From an uncultured Hungatella sp. (lineage in GTDB: Bacteria > Bacillota > Clostridia > Lachnospirales > Lachnospiraceae), in NCBI GenBank assembly GCA_910588505.1, contig CAJUPQ010000022.1, forward strand, positions 1-46,936: a DNA stretch of 46,936 nucleotides, written 5' to 3'. The notes under the pieces are model-generated. The model searched no databases, was not told the DNA's origin, and saw nothing but the letters and a program-made list of their open reading frames with translations. A program made the translations under genes and the position numbers. Position 1 is the first letter of the stretch; each line of letters opens with the position of its first letter. Of the stretch, positions 8,065-16,684 are shown one piece after another.

Positions 8065-9015
8065 ATGATGAAAACACAACAGCTTCTTTTGAACCCCACG
8101 CCGGTTCAGTATCTGGGAAAGCTTCCAGGAGGGCAGGATATTTTCATGAAGCGGGACGATCTGCTGGGATTTTCCTTTGGGGGGAATAAGTGCAGGATCG
8201 CTGTGGCGTTTCTGGAGGATATGGAGCAAAAAGGCGGGGATCTTATGGTGTCCTACGGAAGCCCGGGCTCCAACTTAAACCGGACCGTGGCCGCTCTGTG
8301 TAAAAGCAGAGACATTCCCTGTCTGTTGATCGTGTCAGCAGATGAGGGGGCTGATGAGCAGACCTTTAACCGGCAGATCGCTGCCGGTACAGGGGCTAGG
8401 CAGGTTCTGTGCGGCAAGGCGGACGTGGCATCCACCGTGGAACGGGTCATGGAGGAAGCCAGGAAAAGAGGGTATAAGCCCTACTACCTTTACGGCGACC
8501 AGTATGGCATGGGCAATGAGGCGGCCGCCAGAGAAGCTTACCGCCGGGCCTACCGGGAGATCCGGGGATGGCAGCAGGAGACCGGGCATCATTTGACCCA
8601 CATCTTTCACGCCAGCGGCACGGGCATGACCCAGGGGGGCCTTGTGGTGGGAAAGCGGGAGGCGGGAGGCCGGGAGGAGATCATCGGTATCTCCGTGGCC
8701 AGGGATGAGGCGAGGGGAGCAGCGGCGGTCAGGCGGTACGCGGGGGATCAGGGGGAGGACGACGGGGACATCCGCTTTGTGGCAGACTACCGGTGCGGAG
8801 GATACGGCCTCTACGATGGGGATATCGAGAGGACCATTGAGGAGATGATGAACAGCCACGGCATTGCCCTGGATCCTACCTACACAGGGAAGGCCTACGC
8901 GGGGATGGTGAAGTGGCTTGAACGCTATGGCATGGGGACAGAGCAGGTGATGTTCATCCACACCGGCGGGCTTCCCCTGTATTTTGACTATCTAAACAGA
9001 AGGAGGGATCCATGA
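8065..9015 (+). CDS. PLP-dependent enzyme of the D-cysteine desulfhydrase / ACC deaminase family
   Basis: 316 aa, fold-type II pyridoxal-phosphate enzyme. The PLP lysine is in SFGGNKCR (Lys42), after the family-typical FMKRDDLLG. SYGSPGSN resembles the substrate-loop serine region, and HASGTGMTQGG is the PLP-phosphate glycine loop. TGGLPLYF near the C-terminus is also characteristic of the family. Probable activity is beta-elimination or deamination of a small amino acid, for example D-cysteine to pyruvate, sulfide and ammonia, but the substrate cannot be read from sequence. It overlaps the next gene by 4 bp (ATGA), an unusual partnership with a membrane glycosyltransferase. The ATG could be 8065 or 8068. 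Confidence 0.82.
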   Translation: MMKTQQLLLNPTPVQYLGKLPGGQDIFMKRDDLLGFSFGGNKCRIAVAFLEDMEQKGGDLMVSYGSPGSNLNRTVAALCKSRDIPCLLIVSADEGADEQTFNRQIAAGTGARQVLCGKADVASTVERVMEEARKRGYKPYYLYGDQYGMGNEAAAREAYRRAYREIRGWQQETGHHLTHIFHASGTGMTQGGLVVGKREAGGREEIIGISVARDEARGAAAVRRYAGDQGEDDGDIRFVADYRCGGYGLYDGDIERTIEEMMNSHGIALDPTYTGKAYAGMVKWLERYGMGTEQVMFIHTGGLPLYFDYLNRRRDP

Positions 9016-10631
9016 AAAAAGGCGGAAAAGTCAGTCGGCTTGCAGTAGTCCTGGCGGGAATCCAGATCATAACGCTGCTTATTTTCGCAGGCCGGAAAAA
9101 GGGATATTTTATTGACGAGATCTATTCCTGGGGGCTGGCAAACGGGTACTATAAACCATTTGTGGCGTCCTATGACGTGTTTGATCAGTGGATCACTGGG
9201 GAGGAGTTTACGGATTACATCACGGTCCAGGAGGGGGAGCGGTTTGCCTACGGGTCCGTGTATTATAACCAGACCCAGGATGTGCATCCGCCTCTGTTTT
9301 ACATGGCGATGCACACCATATGTTCCTTTACGCCCGGTGTCCAGGCTATGTGGCAGGGAATGGCATTGAACGTGTTGTTTTATGGGGGCTGTCTCTGGTT
9401 GATATTTCTCACTGCCAGGGCTCTGACCGAAAGCGAGAAAGCAGCCATGGCCGCCATGGCTGTGTGGGGATTCTCCCCAGGGGGACTTAGTACAGGGCTG
9501 TACATCCGCATGTACATGATGATGACGTTCTTTACCATGGCCACTGTGTATCTCCATGTCAGGATGGCAAAAGAGGGACAGAGTTTTAAGCGGCTTTCTC
9601 TGATCTGTCTGGCGACATTTTTAGGGCTTATGACCCAGTATTATTTTGTGTTTATAGCCTTTTTTTTGTCGGCTGTGTATGTGCTGTGGAAGCTGTGGAG
9701 AAGAAGGTGGAAGGAGGCGGCTGTGTACGCCGCAGCCCTTTTTGGCAGCGTAGGCCTTATGGCGGCCGCCTACCCCGCCTGCATCGCCCAGCTGACCAGG
9801 ACCGACGAGTTTGTAGCCAATGAGACACGGAATAACTTTATGAACGGGGCTGTGATCGCCCGCAATCTTGTGTCCTACATCTCGGACATCAACCTGGATT
9901 TCTTTGGAGGAAGAATCAGGGAGACTGCCGTTGCGGCTGTTTTGCTTTTGGCGGGGATGTGGCTGTGGAGAAAGGGGAGCAGGCAGAAAGATAAAGGAAG
10001 GCCGGAGCTTACCTGCAGTGACAGACTGGGGCTGGCCCTGGGGATCGTGTGGCTTTTGGCGTTTCTGTCCGTGTCCATGGCTGCCGTGGTCACAGGCGTC
10101 AGGTATATCTACAATCTATACCCTCTATTTTCCATACTGGCCGTGTGGGCCGTCCAAAAGGCGACGGGCTGGGGACTTAAGGGGACCAGGGCGCTGGGAC
10201 CTGCGCGGTGGGGGATCCTGGTCGTGATGGGGATCCTGTTTCTCGGTGGATTTGGCAGCGGCTGTGTGAGATACCTTTTTCCGGAGAATGAGGAGCGGGT
10301 AAGATTTGCCCAGGAGCACCGGGCTCTGTACTGTCTGTATCTGGATGAGTACGAGAACGCGCCTCTGACCCAGGACCTTATGGAGCTTGCCCGGTTTCAG
10401 GGAGTGTACGTGATGCCGGAAAGTGAGATTGAACATGTTCAGGATATTCTTTCCCAAAAAGATGTGAAAGACGATCTGGTGGTATATGTGGATACCAGCC
10501 AGTTTTGGAGCAGCGGATATGACGGCAGGGAAGTGATGGAAAAGCTGAAACGGCAGACAGGGGCAGAAGCGTATGAGTACGTGTACGGGAATGTACTGTC
10601 TGAGACCTATTTATTGAAGGGCGTAAAGTGA
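9012..10631 (+). CDS. GT-C type membrane glycosyltransferase (GT39/PMT-like)
   Basis: 539 aa, multi-pass membrane protein. TM1 is at about 9-26, and a run of hydrophobic segments continues to about residue 430. The first extracytoplasmic loop has the acidic pair IDEIYSWG (Asp35-Glu36), and DVHPPLFY follows at 90-97; both are hallmarks of GT-C enzymes that use lipid-phosphate sugars. A soluble C-terminal tail of about 110 aa ends the protein. It probably glycosylates a cell-surface polymer or protein outside the membrane. It is translationally coupled to the PLP enzyme. The acceptor and donor are unknown. Confidence 0.8.
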   Translation: MKKGGKVSRLAVVLAGIQIITLLIFAGRKKGYFIDEIYSWGLANGYYKPFVASYDVFDQWITGEEFTDYITVQEGERFAYGSVYYNQTQDVHPPLFYMAMHTICSFTPGVQAMWQGMALNVLFYGGCLWLIFLTARALTESEKAAMAAMAVWGFSPGGLSTGLYIRMYMMMTFFTMATVYLHVRMAKEGQSFKRLSLICLATFLGLMTQYYFVFIAFFLSAVYVLWKLWRRRWKEAAVYAAALFGSVGLMAAAYPACIAQLTRTDEFVANETRNNFMNGAVIARNLVSYISDINLDFFGGRIRETAVAAVLLLAGMWLWRKGSRQKDKGRPELTCSDRLGLALGIVWLLAFLSVSMAAVVTGVRYIYNLYPLFSILAVWAVQKATGWGLKGTRALGPARWGILVVMGILFLGGFGSGCVRYLFPENEERVRFAQEHRALYCLYLDEYENAPLTQDLMELARFQGVYVMPESEIEHVQDILSQKDVKDDLVVYVDTSQFWSSGYDGREVMEKLKRQTGAEAYEYVYGNVLSETYLLKGVK

Positions 10632-10633
10632 GG

Positions 10634-10771
10634 ATGACAAGGTAAAGAGTCTGATCGATTTTGTTGAGAAACTTGGGAGTGAGGCTTCGGCATTTGGAGA
10701 GTGAAGCAGAACTTGAAAAAGTATGGAATTTTGCCTGTAATAAGAAACATGATATCGTTAAGGAGGTGTGA
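10634..10771 (+). pseudogene. Decayed small ORF in front of a Uma2 gene
   Basis: From ATG 10634 two frames together give a plausible short helical protein. One reads VKSLIDFVEKLGSEA and stops; the other carries HLESEAELEKVWNFAC and KKHDIVKEV and ends at TGA 10769-10771, within the ribosome binding site region of the next gene. At least one frameshift, and possibly an early in-frame TAA, break it. I infer a relic of a small partner gene once coupled to the Uma2 gene. I do not recognise its family. Confidence 0.35.
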
Positions 10772-10773
10772 AA

Positions 10774-11283
10774 GTGAGTTTGGATTTACAAATAGTAGAT
10801 ATGGCGGGAGCTACACCGGATCATTCTACGGCCATAACAAATTTTGTTAATATGGTATACAATCAGCTAAAAGACAGTACATGCCGGGTATATCCTGATA
10901 ATGTTCAATATAAATGGAAGATGAACGATGGCAATGAAAAAACGGTTATACCTGATGTTTCTATCAATTGCCAGATTAGAAGCCGAAAAGGAAACAGTTT
11001 TTTAAATGCGCCACAATTCGTTTTAGAGGTGCTTTCTCCATCAACGGCAAAGTATGATAGAACAGAGAAAAAAGAAATATACAGGGAAGAAGAAATACCT
11101 GAATATTGGATTGTAGATATTCAAAAACGCACTATTGAAATGTATGACCTTGATTATGAGAATGGAGAACCTAAATATTATTTAATAGACACTATTACAG
11201 GCAATAATAAAGAGGGGTTGCATTTAATTCATTTTCCACATATTAAGATTGATTTTGATAAAATTTTTGATGGTATTGAATAA
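10774..11283 (+). CDS. Uma2 family endonuclease (DUF820, PD-(D/E)XK fold)
   Basis: 169 aa. The PD-(D/E)XK core is visible as VIPDVSINC (Asp), then FVLEVLSPST (Glu-x-leu-ser) and KKEIYREEEIPEYWIVD, the usual Uma2 arrangement. The GTG at 10774 is chosen because AAGGAGG lies 7 bases upstream; a GTG at 10768 would be too close. The gene is much more AT-rich than its neighbours and is followed by its own terminator, which suggests acquisition. Uma2 proteins are widespread, often multi-copy and of unclear biological role. A second, unrelated-looking copy is at 31227-31784. Confidence 0.85.
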   Translation: MSLDLQIVDMAGATPDHSTAITNFVNMVYNQLKDSTCRVYPDNVQYKWKMNDGNEKTVIPDVSINCQIRSRKGNSFLNAPQFVLEVLSPSTAKYDRTEKKEIYREEEIPEYWIVDIQKRTIEMYDLDYENGEPKYYLIDTITGNNKEGLHLIHFPHIKIDFDKIFDGIE

Positions 11284-11321
11284 GGAGGCCATAAAGCTAA
11301 CAGTCAATCAAGCACAACAAA

Positions 11322-11371
11322 GGGCTGTTGTACTGAAGATTTAAAAAATCTTAGCGCAACAGCCCCTTTTT
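11322..11371 (+). terminator. Rho-independent terminator after Uma2
   Basis: A 9-bp stem GGGCTGTTG/CAACAGCCC (11322-11330 with 11357-11365) contains an inner GATT/AATC hairpin and is followed by CCTTTTTC. Confidence 0.85.
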
Positions 11372-11414
11372 CATAATTTGCTGATAAGGTCAGCTCCGAA
11401 CCGTTTTTATGCTG

Positions 11415-11580
11415 CTAGTACATCATTGCATTAATTCCTAAGCAATAGTACTCGCTCTCTACGCCAGGAGCACGTCTGCGAAGCTGGATGTAGGGTCCAC
11501 TACGCCGTCGCTTCGCAGACGCACAGATGACACGAATATCAAGCACTATTTACTCGCAAATTAGTGCAGAGATGTACTAA
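11415..11580. repeat. Foldback element beside the L,D-transpeptidase stop
   Basis: The outer arms 11415-11436 and 11559-11580 are inverted with about 18 of 22 positions matching (TAGTACATC..TGCA.TAATT). The inner arms 11474-11484 and 11510-11520 are a perfect 11-bp inverted repeat (GTCTGCGAAGC). The right end touches the stop codon of the minus-strand transpeptidase. With 166 bp and terminal inverted repeats it looks like a MITE-type or REP-type element; no transposase is present. Confidence 0.65.
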
Positions 11581-12981
11581 TTACTGCTGCTGTCCAAACT
11601 GGGCCAGAGCCACAGGATCCGTGGGATCCCAGTGCTGGTCGCTGGGGATCACTGCCTCGATGGCAGGTCTCTCGTAAGGGCCTGGGATCAGGGACTGGTA
11701 TACTTCAACCGTAGTGCCGATGGGGCAGTGGTCGTAGATCCACTTGGCGTCCCCGGAGGTGAAACGGATGCAGCCTGCGGAGCGGGCCACGCCCAGGTAG
11801 TTGTAAGTCTCAGGCCACATGGTGTTCACATCCGCCCGGTCGTAGATGATGGAGTGGAACAAAAAGCTTAACCCGGAGCCGAGACGGGTGGCGTACTGGC
11901 AGGACACGCCGCTGTTCATCAGACGCCAGCGGTACTTCTCCGGCGTGCGGAAGGTCCCCACAGGGGTGTCGTCGCCGCAGGAGCACAGGAAAGACTTTAA
12001 GGGGATAATGTACCCGTTCGCCCCGTCCTGGACATAGACCGTGGTGGTGTTCATCTCCTTGTTGATGCGCAGAAGGAACGGGCCGTTGGCCCCGATGATG
12101 GGTTCCAGATCCTGGACCAGCTTGCCATCCTCGGCAAAGTAGTACTTGTAGCCGTCTATGTACTGCCAGCCTGTGACAGGGTAGGAATCTACGAAGTAGT
12201 AGCGGTCATTGCCAAGCCAGCCCCACCCGGTAAAATTGGAGCCGTCGCCGTGGATGTAGCGCAAACCTCCGTCAATGGTCTGGATACCGTCCGCATGGTC
12301 CGCGATGACTGTGCCGGTCAGGTCAACGTTTGGCACATCGCCCTTGCGGAAGAAGGCCATGCGGAAGCCCTTTAGGGGCATGCCTTTGTTCATGGATCCC
12401 ACGGTGGCGCCGTTCTTGCCCCAGCCGGTCTGGGTCCCGTCGGCGAAGACGCCGCTGTAGTAGATGTCATGGTTGTTGCCCGCCGCGCCGCTGAACCGCA
12501 CCTGGATCGCCTCGATGGGGGCATAGTCAGCGGGGATGTTGGTCTGCTGGCCGTTCATGACCCAGTTTGTCCAGCCGTTGGTGGCGGTGTAGGCGCGGTA
12601 GAGGATGTTGCCCACCGCGTTCTCCATAAATATGGAGATGGAGTAAAACGTCTGGTCCCCGGCATCGCACCACTGGTCATTGACAAAGGGCTGGGACCAC
12701 TGATGCTCGCTTAAAAGAATCGTGGTCTGAAGGCGGGGCTGCTGTAAAACGCCCACCGCCGGCTGAGTCGTGGCTGTCTCTGACGCTTCCGGCGTGACGC
12801 CGGATTCAGGAGCCTGGTTATTCTCCTCAGGTGCAGCCGTGGTCTCCTCCTGCATGTTCGGGTTGAGCTTCGGGTCAAAGCCCGGGCCCACGTTGCTGGC
12901 CGCAAGGGAACACAGGGAACCATTCAGCGCCATGACGCCGGTTAACAGCAATGTCAGCTGTATTTTCCTTGTTTTTTTCAT
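11581..12981 (-). CDS. Secreted L,D-transpeptidase (YkuD domain) with cell-wall-binding repeats
   Basis: 466 aa from the ATG at 12981, which has AGGAGGT 8 bases upstream; the frame is open to 12999. It begins with a signal peptide (KKTRK, then a hydrophobic stretch to about residue 28) and an acidic, Thr/Pro-rich linker. A middle region is rich in Trp, Gly and Tyr; it includes GWGWLGNDRYYFVDS and GWQYIDGYKYYFAEDGK, which resemble choline/cell-wall-binding repeats. The C-terminal YkuD domain has HSIIYD, then SAGCIRF, the catalytic His and Cys motif that makes 3-3 peptidoglycan crosslinks or anchors proteins. It is divergent from the flippase operon. A second YkuD protein is at 44304. Confidence 0.88.
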   Translation of the reverse strand: MKKTRKIQLTLLLTGVMALNGSLCSLAASNVGPGFDPKLNPNMQEETTAAPEENNQAPESGVTPEASETATTQPAVGVLQQPRLQTTILLSEHQWSQPFVNDQWCDAGDQTFYSISIFMENAVGNILYRAYTATNGWTNWVMNGQQTNIPADYAPIEAIQVRFSGAAGNNHDIYYSGVFADGTQTGWGKNGATVGSMNKGMPLKGFRMAFFRKGDVPNVDLTGTVIADHADGIQTIDGGLRYIHGDGSNFTGWGWLGNDRYYFVDSYPVTGWQYIDGYKYYFAEDGKLVQDLEPIIGANGPFLLRINKEMNTTTVYVQDGANGYIIPLKSFLCSCGDDTPVGTFRTPEKYRWRLMNSGVSCQYATRLGSGLSFLFHSIIYDRADVNTMWPETYNYLGVARSAGCIRFTSGDAKWIYDHCPIGTTVEVYQSLIPGPYERPAIEAVIPSDQHWDPTDPVALAQFGQQQ

Positions 12982-13049
12982 ACAAAACCTCCTAAACAAT
13001 AGTGTCCTTTGTTAATTTATCACATTTATGCAAAAAAAGCCATATAGGA

Positions 13050-13078
13050 TTTACATTTTTTGGGGAATCATGTAAAAT
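13050..13078 (+). promoter_or_regulatory. Promoter of the flippase operon
   Basis: -35 TTTACA at 13050-13055, 17-base spacer, -10 TAAAAT at 13073-13078. This leaves a leader of about 110 bases before the flippase ATG. Confidence 0.5.
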
Positions 13079-13194
13079 GAAAGGTATTGGCAAAGGAATC
13101 GTAAGAATAATGTCATACTTTGTCAACTGTCCGTCACAAAGCAGATGGCTTCACGGAACGGACAGAGTGAAAACGGAATGTTTGAGGAGAATCA

Positions 13195-14637
13195 ATGAAA
13201 CAGAAAGTGATCGCGGGCCTGTTCTGGAAGCTTCTGGAGAACGGGGGATCTCAGGGGATCCAGTTTTTGGTGGCTATTTTGCTGGCAAGGCTTTTGACCA
13301 GGGCGGAGTACGGCACGGTGGGCATTATTATGATCTTTATTACCATTGCCAATGTGATCGTGCAGAATGGGTTCAGCACAGCCCTGATCCAGAGACAGAA
13401 GGCGGATGAGACGGATTTTTCATCGGTGTTTTATTTCAGTCTGGGGGCGGCTTTTTTGATGTATGGGCTCTTGTGGGTCCTGGCTCCATGGATCGCAAAA
13501 TTTTACGACATAAGAGAGCTTTCGGACATCGTCAGGGTTCTTGCCCTGGTGCTGTTTCCCGGGGCGGTGATCTCGGTGCAGACGGCCTGGGTGTCCAGAC
13601 AGATGGAGTTTAAGGGGCTGTTTTTGTCAACCTTCGCGGCCTCGGTGGTTTCGGGGATTATCAGCGTCTTCATGGCTTACCGGGGCTTTGGCGTGTGGGC
13701 CATGGTGGGGCAGCAGCTGGCTTACTATGTATGCCTGATGGTGGTCCTGTTTGTCACCGTCACCTGGAAGCCGGCTTTTTTATTTGCCTGGAAAAGCATC
13801 CGACAGCTTTTGGGGTTTGGATGGAAGCTTTTGGCGGCGTCCCTTATTGACACGCTGTACAATAATCTCTACGGCCTGATTATGGGAAAGATCTACAATG
13901 AGGAGGTTCTGGGAGTTTATAACCGAGGGGAGCAGTTTCCCAAGCTGATCGTCAACAATCTGGGGGCTGCCATCCAGTCGGTGCTTCTGCCGGCGTTTTC
14001 CTCAAAGCAGGGGGATACGCGGGCCATGAGGGATATGCTTCGGCGGGCGGTGGGGCTTAGCTCCTTTCTGGTGCTGCCTATGCTCTTTGGGCTGTGCGGC
14101 GTGGCGGACACCCTGGTGCTTGCTCTTCTGGGGGAGAAATGGCTTGCCTGCGTGCCTTATCTGCGGATTATGTGTGTGGCATACTCCTTCTGGCCCATCC
14201 ACATCACCAACCTTCAGGCCGTCAACGCGGCGGGCAGAAGCGATCTGTTTCTGAAACTGGAGATCGTGAAAAAGGCCATGGGGCTTTTGGGGCTTTTCGC
14301 GGGCATACGATTCGGCCCTCTGGTGCTGATCGGCATCAAGGCGGGGCTGGATTTTCTCACTACCTTTGTCAATGCCTGGCCTAACAAAAGGCTTTTAGGT
14401 TACGGGATCTTTCGTCAATGGGCGGACATCCTGCCGTCTGTGGGGATCGCCGCCGTGATGGGGATTGGGGTGTACTTTGCGGGCTTTCTGGTGCCGGGCG
14501 GCCCGTGGGTGAAGCTGGTGCTCCAGGTGGTCTGGGGAGTTTTTGTTTATGTTCTGCTGGCGGCGGTATTTCGGATGGAAAGTTTTCGGTATCTGCTTGG
14601 CATCATACACAGAGGAAAGGAGCAGAGAACACAATGA
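13195..14637 (+). CDS. Polysaccharide flippase (Wzx/MOP superfamily)
   Basis: 480 aa, about 12-14 hydrophobic segments, no signal peptide. The start FWKLLENGGSQGIQFLVAILLARLL and the EYGTVGII motif are typical of Polysacc_synt_3/WzxC-type exporters, which move lipid-linked oligosaccharides or teichoic-acid-like units across the membrane. The gene heads a three-gene operon with 4-bp ATGA overlaps (flippase, GT2 glycosyltransferase, ATP-grasp enzyme), which supports a surface glycan role. ATG 13195 has a GAGGAG-type site (TTTGAGGAGAATCA) just upstream. Confidence 0.87.
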   Translation: MKQKVIAGLFWKLLENGGSQGIQFLVAILLARLLTRAEYGTVGIIMIFITIANVIVQNGFSTALIQRQKADETDFSSVFYFSLGAAFLMYGLLWVLAPWIAKFYDIRELSDIVRVLALVLFPGAVISVQTAWVSRQMEFKGLFLSTFAASVVSGIISVFMAYRGFGVWAMVGQQLAYYVCLMVVLFVTVTWKPAFLFAWKSIRQLLGFGWKLLAASLIDTLYNNLYGLIMGKIYNEEVLGVYNRGEQFPKLIVNNLGAAIQSVLLPAFSSKQGDTRAMRDMLRRAVGLSSFLVLPMLFGLCGVADTLVLALLGEKWLACVPYLRIMCVAYSFWPIHITNLQAVNAAGRSDLFLKLEIVKKAMGLLGLFAGIRFGPLVLIGIKAGLDFLTTFVNAWPNKRLLGYGIFRQWADILPSVGIAAVMGIGVYFAGFLVPGGPWVKLVLQVVWGVFVYVLLAAVFRMESFRYLLGIIHRGKEQRTQ

Positions 14638-15668
14638 GTATTGAAAAGATTGAATATGAAAAAACGGATTGTCAGGGTGGGAGCGCGGCGGATAAGCCTC
14701 TGGTGAGCATCTGCTGTCTGACGTACAACCATGAGCCCTATATCCGGGACGCGCTGGAGGGATTTTTAAAGCAGAAAGTGACATTTCCCTATGAGATCCT
14801 GATCTATGACGACGCGTCCACGGACAACACGCCCGGGATTGTGAAGGAATATTTTCTGCGGTACCCAAGGCTTATCAGACCCATTCTCCAGGAGGAGAAC
14901 CAGTATTCCAAAGGGATCACAAACCCAAGCGGCGTTTTTAATTTTCCCAGAGTCAGGGGGAAATACGTGGCCATGTGCGAGGGGGACGACTTCTGGACAG
15001 ATGAGGGCAAGCTTCAGGCTCAGGTGGATTATCTGGAGGCCCACGCTGACTGCAGCCTGTGTTTTCACAGCGCCAAGATCGTGACAGTGGACGGGTCTAA
15101 GTCGGATAAGTACATGAGGCCCTATAAAGGGGACCGGATGGTGTCTCCGGAGGAGATGATCGACAAAAGCTGCGGGTATCCCACGGCCTCCATGGTGTTT
15201 CGGGCCGGTCTGGTTGAGAGTCTGCCTTCCTACTACAGGGACTGCCCGGTGGGGGACACGCCTTTGCAGCTGATGGCAGCGGCTTCGGGGTACGGGTATT
15301 ACATGGACCGGGCCATGAGCGTTTACCGCGTAGGAGCCGCTTCCTCCTGGACTGCGGCGGGGAAGAAGGGAGATTATGAGGCCAAGCAGTGGGATTACTG
15401 TCAGGCCATGAAGAAAACGTATCGGGAATTTGACCGGGCCACAGGGGGGCGGTTTCATGAGGCGGTGAAAAGCGCGGCTGTGCGGACCTGGTTTCTGACC
15501 AAGGTTAACACCAGGCGCTACAAGGTGGTGCTTGACAGGAAATACCGCCGCTACTACAGGGAGTTAACAGGGCGGACCCGGTTTTACATCGCCATGGAAG
15601 CCAGGCTGCCGTGGATGTATGGCCTGCTTGCGCAGATCGCGGAGAGGACGAGGAGTAAACGAGTATGA
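14634..15668 (+). CDS. Family 2 glycosyltransferase
   Basis: 344 aa from the ATG at 14634, which overlaps the flippase stop (the open frame continues upstream inside the flippase gene but is a shadow). GT-A fold: VSICCLTYNHEPYI near residue 24, DDASTDNT at 59-66 and the metal-binding CEGDDFW at 115-121. It transfers a sugar from a nucleotide-sugar to a lipid-linked acceptor on the cytoplasmic side. No C-terminal membrane helix is obvious. The 3' end overlaps the ATP-grasp gene by 4 bp. Confidence 0.9.
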   Translation: MSIEKIEYEKTDCQGGSAADKPLVSICCLTYNHEPYIRDALEGFLKQKVTFPYEILIYDDASTDNTPGIVKEYFLRYPRLIRPILQEENQYSKGITNPSGVFNFPRVRGKYVAMCEGDDFWTDEGKLQAQVDYLEAHADCSLCFHSAKIVTVDGSKSDKYMRPYKGDRMVSPEEMIDKSCGYPTASMVFRAGLVESLPSYYRDCPVGDTPLQLMAAASGYGYYMDRAMSVYRVGAASSWTAAGKKGDYEAKQWDYCQAMKKTYREFDRATGGRFHEAVKSAAVRTWFLTKVNTRRYKVVLDRKYRRYYRELTGRTRFYIAMEARLPWMYGLLAQIAERTRSKRV

Positions 15669-16684
15669 ATATATTGCTTACCAGTGCGGGAAGGCGGACG
15701 TATCTTGTGGAGTATTTTAAGGAGGCTCTCCAAATGGCCGGGGAGCCGGGGCTGGTCCACGCGGCCAACAGCAAGGTGAGCCCGGCGTTTTTCGCGGCGG
15801 ACAAACGGGTGGTGACGCCTCTGATCTACAGTGAGGAGTACATCCCCTTTCTCTTGGATTACTGCCGCAGGTGGGACATCCGGCTTCTGATCCCCCTGTT
15901 TGACATTGACATTCCGGTGCTGGCCGCTGCCAGAGACGCTTTCGCGGCCCAGGGGACTATGGTGGTGACCGGGGATGTGGAGGCGGTGGAGATCTGCAAC
16001 GATAAATGGAACACCTACAAAACGCTTGCGAAACAGGGCATTGAGACGCCAAAAAGCTGGCTGGAGGCCCAGGCTGTAAGGGACGCTGCGGCCGCAGGTT
16101 TGGCCGCCTACCCTTTTATTCTGAAACCCAGGTGGGGCATGGGCTCTCTGTCCGTGTACCAGGCAGATGATGAGCAGGAGCTTTTTGTTCTGGACAGAAA
16201 GATCCGGCGGGAGATCCGTGAGAGCTATTTAAGATATGAGGCCGCCCGGGATGAGGCCAATGTGCTAATCCAGCAGAAGATCCGGGGGGCGGAGCTGGGC
16301 CTTGACGTGGTCAATGACCTGGACGGCAATTTCCGCGCTGTGGTGGTAAAGAAAAAGGGCTCCATGCGGGCCGGGGAGACGGACGAGTCAGAGACCGTTA
16401 AGATCCTGGAGCTGGAGGCCCTTGGAAAGCAGCTGTCCAAACTTTTGCGTCATCGGGGCAATCTGGATGTGGACATCTTAGAGGAGGACGGAAAATACTA
16501 TGTGCTGGAGATGAACGCCAGGTTCGGAGGCGGCTATCCCTTCAGCCACGCCGCCGGCCTAAATCTCCCCTACGCCCTTATCATGTGGGCAATGGGGCGG
16601 GAGCCGGAAGAGGGTTGCCTAGAGGCCCGGCCCGGCGTTCATGCGCAGAAAGATATACGGCTGCTTGTGTGGGGGAGTGAGTGA
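15665..16684 (+). CDS. ATP-grasp domain protein (PylC/carbamoyl-phosphate-synthase-like)
   Basis: 339 aa. The N-terminal Rossmann-like pre-ATP-grasp region starts MNILLTSAGRR. The ATP-grasp core includes FILKPRWGMGS (phosphate loop) and YYVLEMNARFGGGYPFSHAAG (Mg-ATP Glu/Asn). Enzymes of this type ligate a carboxylate to an amine or thiol, and in glycan clusters they often decorate sugars with amino acids. It is the last gene of the flippase-GT2 operon. The TGA stop (16682-16684) lies inside the terminal GTGAGC of repeat copy D, so the repeat itself supplies the end of the reading frame. Confidence 0.8.
   Translation: MNILLTSAGRRTYLVEYFKEALQMAGEPGLVHAANSKVSPAFFAADKRVVTPLIYSEEYIPFLLDYCRRWDIRLLIPLFDIDIPVLAAARDAFAAQGTMVVTGDVEAVEICNDKWNTYKTLAKQGIETPKSWLEAQAVRDAAAAGLAAYPFILKPRWGMGSLSVYQADDEQELFVLDRKIRREIRESYLRYEAARDEANVLIQQKIRGAELGLDVVNDLDGNFRAVVVKKKGSMRAGETDESETVKILELEALGKQLSKLLRHRGNLDVDILEEDGKYYVLEMNARFGGGYPFSHAAGLNLPYALIMWAMGREPEEGCLEARPGVHAQKDIRLLVWGSE

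Noticed and set aside
13195..16684. Complete capsule or exopolysaccharide locus
   Set aside because: Only a flippase, one GT2 and one ATP-grasp gene are present; no polymerase, priming transferase or nucleotide-sugar genes, so it is just a small surface-glycan operon.
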